From contig CATQJL010000223.1 in assembly GCA_958299035.1 (NCBI GenBank), forward strand, positions 2,660,359 through 2,724,358: 64,000 bases of DNA. Reading direction: 5' to 3'. The notes below the pieces were generated by a model. It had not been told where the DNA came from. It searched no databases and was given only the letters and a program-made list of their open reading frames with translations. The DNA comes from Cylicocyclus nassatus. Lineage: Eukaryota; Nematoda; Chromadorea; Rhabditida; Strongylidae. Shown piece by piece: positions 59,183-64,000 of this stretch; the stretch's first letter is position 1; the number at the start of each line of letters is the position of its first letter. The translations under genes were made by a program, and so were the position numbers.

Positions 59183-59620
59183 TAGAGATAGATAGATACT
59201 TGCGTATGTTGTACCGTAAGGTCTAGTGAATATTTTGTCTTGTCTGTTGGTGAAGAGTGTGTAAGGTTTGGGGAATCACCGATGTAGTCAGTTACACTAG
59301 TTTTGATGCTATCCGCTTGGTATACTTTACGGTTCCATAAGTGATACCGACCAGCTAGATAGATCCTTGAAGGTTTATCAAGCAATACTTTGCTTTTTCA
59401 CGAACGCTTCTGACACGACTTTTATGAATCGATAAGGATATATCTTTTAGGGTGTATTTAGTGCGAAAAACACACAAACGTAGAGTTCGATGTCATGCAG
59501 GGCATTTGTTGCAGTGTCAGTTCATGTAAAGTTTCGGCTGAGTTGTAAATTTTGTAACAATCAGTTATTCTTCTAGGTGAGCATTAGCCGTTTTCTCTTC
59601 AGCTGCGAACAGAGCTATAT

Positions 59621-59936
59621 GGGTGGAGGACATTAGGTCGCCGAATTTGGAAGAGTCCCGCGCGGATTCCCTGCAGGAACGATCATTCGCGACAAATACG
59701 CACCCTTGTACATGCGCGGACATGCGTTCCTGCAGGGAATCCGCGCGGGACTCTTCCAAATTCGGCGACCTAATGTCTCCACCCATATAGGGGTGGAGGA
59801 CATTAGGTCGCCGAATTTGGAAGAGTCCCGCGCGGATTCCCTGCAGGAACGCATGTCCGCGCATGTACAAAGGTGCGTATTTGTCGCAAATGACCGCGGG
59901 GACCGCCCTCTTTCGGCGACCTAATGTCCTCCACCC
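59621..59936. mobile_element. Dimeric MITE bounded by a 9-bp duplication
   Basis: Two related palindromic elements (59621-59784 and 59791-59936) are separated by ATATAG. Each is bounded by GGGTGGAGGACATTAGGTCG and its complement. The whole pair is flanked by the 9-bp direct repeat GAGCTATAT (59612-59620 and 59937-59945). The interior matches the element at 12240-12385. A 9-bp duplication points to the Mutator-like superfamily. Confidence 0.78.
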
Positions 59937-60670
59937 GAGCTATATGAACCCAAAAAGGCGATGCTAACAAGCTACTCGAATCTAAGTTTTCTGAGTGGCT
60001 AATGTTGGGAAATCAAAGGAATTTGACCTAAACTTGATGTCGAGGTAGGCGACGCAAGCGTTCTTATATACTTCTTGACCTCGTCATCTATTCGTGAAGC
60101 ATTCCTACATAATGGAATTATGTTAGCTTAAGATTTCTGAACCTATAAGTTTGCAAGATTAGTCTTGATGCATATTCTTACCATGGATCAATGACCCACA
60201 ACTGATGTTGACGCTTACATGTATGGATCATTCGAAAAGAATCGGATTCGCTATTCCAGCAAGAGGCCAGGAATTCGAAATCGCTGAACGAACACACTCA
60301 AAACGTTCTCTCACCTTTTCATATGCAGAAAAGCAATAAGTTCCACAAAACCGAATAGGCTCACTGAGGAGTTGTAGAGTATCTTCGACCACATGTTAGT
60401 CCAAGAAGTAGCAGTAAATCAGCGCATGGCTACTGAAGTAGAAGCCAATGTCACCAACATCGCATTGCGCATACGTCCTTCGTTATTCTGCGATATGCGC
60501 GAGAGTCTTCGTTTGCACATTTGAGCCGATGAAAAGCGGCACATGACTTGCACAATACGCTAATCAGTTTGTGCAGTATATTTTCATATGTCTTTGGCAG
60601 AACACACATCGGCTCGCCGATTGCTGCGAGGGCGGTCGCGATGGTCAACCGATAATCAATTTAACAGCTA

Positions 60671-61345
60671 TCCACTATAATAACGCGCTAAGGCCGTCTG
60701 TTTTTTGTGTGTGTGTGTCTGTGTGAAAATCTGTCTGTCACGAAATTCATAGAGGAAGCTGCAACTAAGCTATCGGGCTGCAATTTTGCATAACATACCG
60801 TGCCAGCGTGTAGGCCCACCATGCACAAGGACGAGCCGGTTCGATAAGCGGGTCCTTCAAAATTTGCGCGTAAAACGGGTCCACGCGCCTTTTGGCACGC
60901 AAAACTGGAGCGCTAATTCGACTTTTTGCAAAGTTATGATTTGCCTGACGAGTAACTCTACGCGCCATGAATTCTAGCCCAAAAAGTGCTCAAAATGTTT
61001 GCTTTTTTGCGAAAACAGCGCCAAAAAGCGATGAACGCTAGATATATAGTCGATTTGGCAAGGTTTTATTTGAAGAAACTGAAAAGATTTTTGCACTGAA
61101 ATGTAGCCCAAGGTGACTATTATCCTTATGACGATCATCAAATCAAAATAAATTCAGTAATCCGTTTAAATTCGCATTTGTTTCCTTGCAACAAAGTTTT
61201 TTTTTCTCAAAATTCGACCTTACATAGAGATGCTTTATGAATGAACAGTTGCTTACGATTCATTTGTGATGCTCAGCATCGCGTGGTGAGTTTCAAAGCC
61301 ATTCTCATGCGAACATGAGAAAGGCATACGGATAGGGAGCCACCA
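60671..61345 (+). mobile_element. Second Helitron-like family, diverged copy
   Basis: It begins TCCACTATAATAACGCGC after an A, then GT-rich microsatellite and GTCTGTCACGAAATTCATAG. It stays alignable with the minus-strand copy 27849-28546 to about 61345 (GCGTGGTGAGTTTCA and GAGCC words in the same order). The 3' hairpin is not clear here. The open frames are not conserved between the copies, so I treat it as non-coding. Confidence 0.5.
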
Positions 61346-62176
61346 GTAACGGCGGCATTTTGCGCGCGCAAGTGGCCGGCACGCAGATTCTTCCGCAGTT
61401 TCACCGCAAGCACATTATATCAATTTATATCAATTTAGCTTTTTTCGCATCTCTGCATCATTTGTCACGCCTTTTCTTGGAATTTTTTTTTGCAGAATAT
61501 ACAACAACAGCTCTTTGGCTTCATGTTGTTTCCGAACCTTTTCAGAATACAAACTGACAGCATCTGCTATCAATCAGTCTTTTCACTCAGCCCAATGCTG
61601 TCAGTTCTTCTAATCCTGTCACATTTAGAACCGGTACTTCGCTAACAGACAGTTCCAGCTATGCTTTTTCCTTCTAATTGGTACAGTTATCCTGCAGCCG
61701 TTAGAGTTTCTCGCTATTACGTTATCTGATGGTTGTTCGTCAAAATTTGCTTCAACATCTTCATTCAGTTCAGTCCTTTCTTTTGTCCCTAATCACGCTT
61801 GTGTGAGCGTTGATCCTCTGGATTTCCTCATCTAGCTACGTGAGACTCTAACTGCATTGCGGAGGTAACGATTGATGTGAACGACCTCCAGCGCGGCGTC
61901 AAAGTGATGACTCACACTGTTGTTTTACAGGATGCGGTTGTTCACAGCTGTGCATACCCTACTGCCTATAATCTGTCCGTGTGGAAAGCATTTTGTCCTT
62001 TTATTGCTCTGACTGGTGATTTTTCTTCTGTAGTAGAGTGGATTCTAAACTTTGATTATTGCTCCTTTAATCTCATCCGTATACAATATGCTCGAATATT
62101 GCATTTTCTGGAATTTAGGATCAGTGTTTTGGCAAATTTGAGCTTGATCGAAAGTCATTATTTCATGGACCCTTTG

Positions 62177-62637
62177 ACTTACAAGAGAATTATATTTGAT
62201 CGAAGTGGCGTTTCCATAGGAAATGTACACTGCTTATAGAAAGTGAAACGCTAATTCCAAATCTGCTTTCGTCATCTGCGAAGCTCTTCTGGGAGAAAAA
62301 TTACGGGAATCTCTTGAACTGAAAATTGCAACCGCAGCTACAATATCATTTAGAACTATAGTTTCTCAGCTTAAATGGGACCATGATTACTGCCAGGGAG
62401 CGTCATGCAGTTAATACCTCCAGTCTAACAAACTTACTCTAATTATTACTCTATTTAAGTACCACTTGTTTCTACTCGAGCCAAAGCCTTGAATGTTTGC
62501 TTCAAAAATACTCGTAATTCCCCTCCCAGAAGCGCTTTGCAGATAACGAAAGCTGTTTTGATATCAGCATTCTCTGCCCTAACAGTTTACATCCCGCATG
62601 GGGATTGCACTTCGATCAAGCATCCTTGCCTTGTAAG
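62177..62637. repeat. Foldback element, CTTACAAGGGA-related
   Basis: CTTACAAGAGAATTATATTT and ATCGAAGTGGCGT at the left oppose GCACTTCGATCAAGC and CCTTGCCTTGTAAG at the right. TTCCAAATCTGCTTTCGTCA near 62252 is the word shared with the other foldbacks of this type. Confidence 0.55.
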
Positions 62638-63415
62638 CTATCTCAAAGCCCCGATGGCGCTAATACTCCAGCAAGATGTGAGCCTCAAACCGACGCGCAT
62701 TCCAGTTATGCGCGACTGCCAGGTGACTACCCCAGCGTCAGCTACAATTTCGATGGAGAATAATGCCATAATCCCTGAAGAAGAGAGTAAAATTTCAGTT
62801 AGCAGCGACTGTGCTTAGTAACAAAGCGCTTCAGACTTCTTGCAATTTGCAAGCATTCGATTGTTGATGTCTGAGTGAGTCATGCACCTAGTTGTCATGT
62901 TTGCAATCTTTTGACATCCGCGCTTCAATCGACAAGTATGGAAACATTATTTGATTCAGATGTATATAATCAGATTTTGTTTTCTTTAACAAGAATTTCA
63001 AATATTTATTTTCACTGATTACAGTCGTTTTAGCATAGAATAATAGGTCATCTTGATCGAACTTGATGTTTGATGCTCAAGCAGTTCCTACCAGTAGAGA
63101 GCAACACCTACAAATTGATGGATTAGAGAAAAAGTTCCCTATCTTGTCTTAGCCTGTATACTGGCTTACTGGTATTGAAAGTTGGGAGTTTTTTTTTTGT
63201 CGTGAACGCCACTCACCTATGATGTTTTCGGGTGCGTATCTTGGGTCGTATAAGCGATGTTGTGAAAATCATCATGTCATTGTCGTTCCGGATATGGTTT
63301 CTATTCGTACTGGTTTTTTTTCGACAGTTTTAAAATGTAGCTTTCGCACTTTTTGCGTTGATGTACTATTTTATTTCGTTTCCTATGCAATGATCCCTAT
63401 ATATAGAATCCGAGC
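62638..63415. other. Upstream region of the ABC transporter gene
   Basis: AT-rich; no exon or repeat recognised. The frame that is open upstream of 63447 is Phe/Ser-rich and unlike the transporter, so I take it as non-coding. Confidence 0.4.
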
Positions 63416-63425
63416 TACTCCACAG
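63416..63425 (+). promoter_or_regulatory. Possible splice or trans-splice acceptor of the ABC gene
   Basis: CTACTCCACAG-type acceptor, AG at 63424-63425, 21 nt before the chosen ATG. The pyrimidine tract is weak. It could receive a spliced leader or an upstream exon. Confidence 0.35.
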
Positions 63426-63446
63426 TCTTCGGAGCGTCCGAAAGAC

Positions 63447-64000
63447 ATGGTATGCGACTGCTTCCGGCAGTTATGGTTGTTAACTTGTAAAAATCTTATA
63501 TTAACCGGCCGGAGCAAGATATGGACGCTATTTGAACTGATCCTGCCAATACTCTTCACTCTTCCCGTAATAATCCTAATTGTGAAGGTGGACTTTTAGA
63601 TTTACTTTTGAGCAAAGCAGCCTGTATCGCAGACTTTCAGAATGGAACGATACAATTGTCTCCGAGTAAATCATTTGATGCTGTGCCCCTTGATGGTGGA
63701 GCCGCTGATGTGCCGCGTGCGGTCGGATTCGTTCAAGCCATAAGGACGCGATGGTGTAACCGGAATCAAGTCTATCTGGCTTATTAGTAAGTGATTTTGC
63801 TTCCGCTTTATTTTGTAACTTTATGTTATAGCTTTTCCACATTGCATACTATATTTAATCCACTAGTTTTGTAAGAATTTTTGATTACCACAATCGACTT
63901 TCGTTCTGTTAGGCAGTTCCACATCTAGAACTCAGAACTATGTCTAGTCCCTTCCACTGATGTAGAGTCGCTTTTTTGCTTTCCGAAACTGAAGTTTTCT
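63447..64000 (+). CDS. ABC transporter, subfamily A type, N-terminus (truncated by window)
   Basis: Exon 1 runs from ATG 63447 to 63581 (donor GTGAAG) or 63587. Exon 2 is about 63641-63786 (acceptor TTTCAG, donor GTAAGT), in frame for either donor, and the gene continues past the window. Residues 5-45 read CFRQLWLLTCKNLILTGRSK and then WTLFELILPILFTLPVIILI. This is the typical ABCA start: a basic cytoplasmic lead (QLxLLxxKN...R), then the first transmembrane helix with its FELxLP motif. Exon 2 would begin the large extracellular loop (NGTIQLSPSKSF, a possible N-glycosylation site). The family moves lipids across membranes; C. elegans members are CED-7 and the ABT proteins. Which orthologue this is cannot be told from about 90 residues. 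Confidence 0.62.

Noticed and set aside
63219..63446. Upstream extension of the ABC transporter frame
   Set aside because: The frame is open, but the peptide lacks transporter features and an acceptor AG at 63424-63425 separates it from the ATG at 63447.

Overview
This window looks like nuclear DNA from a clade V (Rhabditida/Strongylida-like) nematode. Two multi-exon genes can be reconstructed end to end, and both match nematode families. Their introns are short with T-rich TTTTCAG/TTTTAG acceptors, and a bare acceptor AG sits just upstream of each start codon, as expected for spliced-leader trans-splicing. The clathrin gene has 36 introns and the intergenic DNA is crowded with repeats, which fits a hookworm-like or other strongylid genome better than a compact Caenorhabditis genome. 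That placement is inference.

Genes, all on the + strand: (1) 5626-12158, a seven-exon secreted PDGF/VEGF-type cystine-knot growth factor, best read as the pvf-1 orthologue (291 aa). (2) 40311-52925, clathrin heavy chain chc-1, 37 exons joining in frame to 1682 aa, apparently intact. (3) 63447 to the window end, the first two exons of an ABC-A type transporter that continues outside. The three are separate genes with no sign of an operon.

Nearly everything else is mobile-element DNA. I see: three full copies and one remnant of a non-coding Helitron-like element (A|T insertion, 5' TC, 3' hairpin plus CTAG) whose interior is an inverted array of about 120-bp units; a second Helitron-like family; a broken Penelope-like retroelement (RT plus GIY-YIG) with two hairpin elements inserted in it (24109-25925); a decayed mariner (33803-34634); a mariner-type MITE in the last chc-1 intron; a tRNA-derived SINE in chc-1 intron 3; TTAA-flanked elements with long inverted arms; a family with 9-bp target duplications (12240, 59621); and many other foldback elements.

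Layout: 1-5600 repeats; 5.6-12.2 kb pvf-1, with a 3.9-kb intron full of foldbacks; 12.2-40.2 kb gene-poor repeat desert; 40.3-52.9 kb chc-1; 52.9-63.4 kb repeats; 63.4 kb onward the ABC transporter. No rRNA, bona fide tRNA gene or CRISPR was seen.
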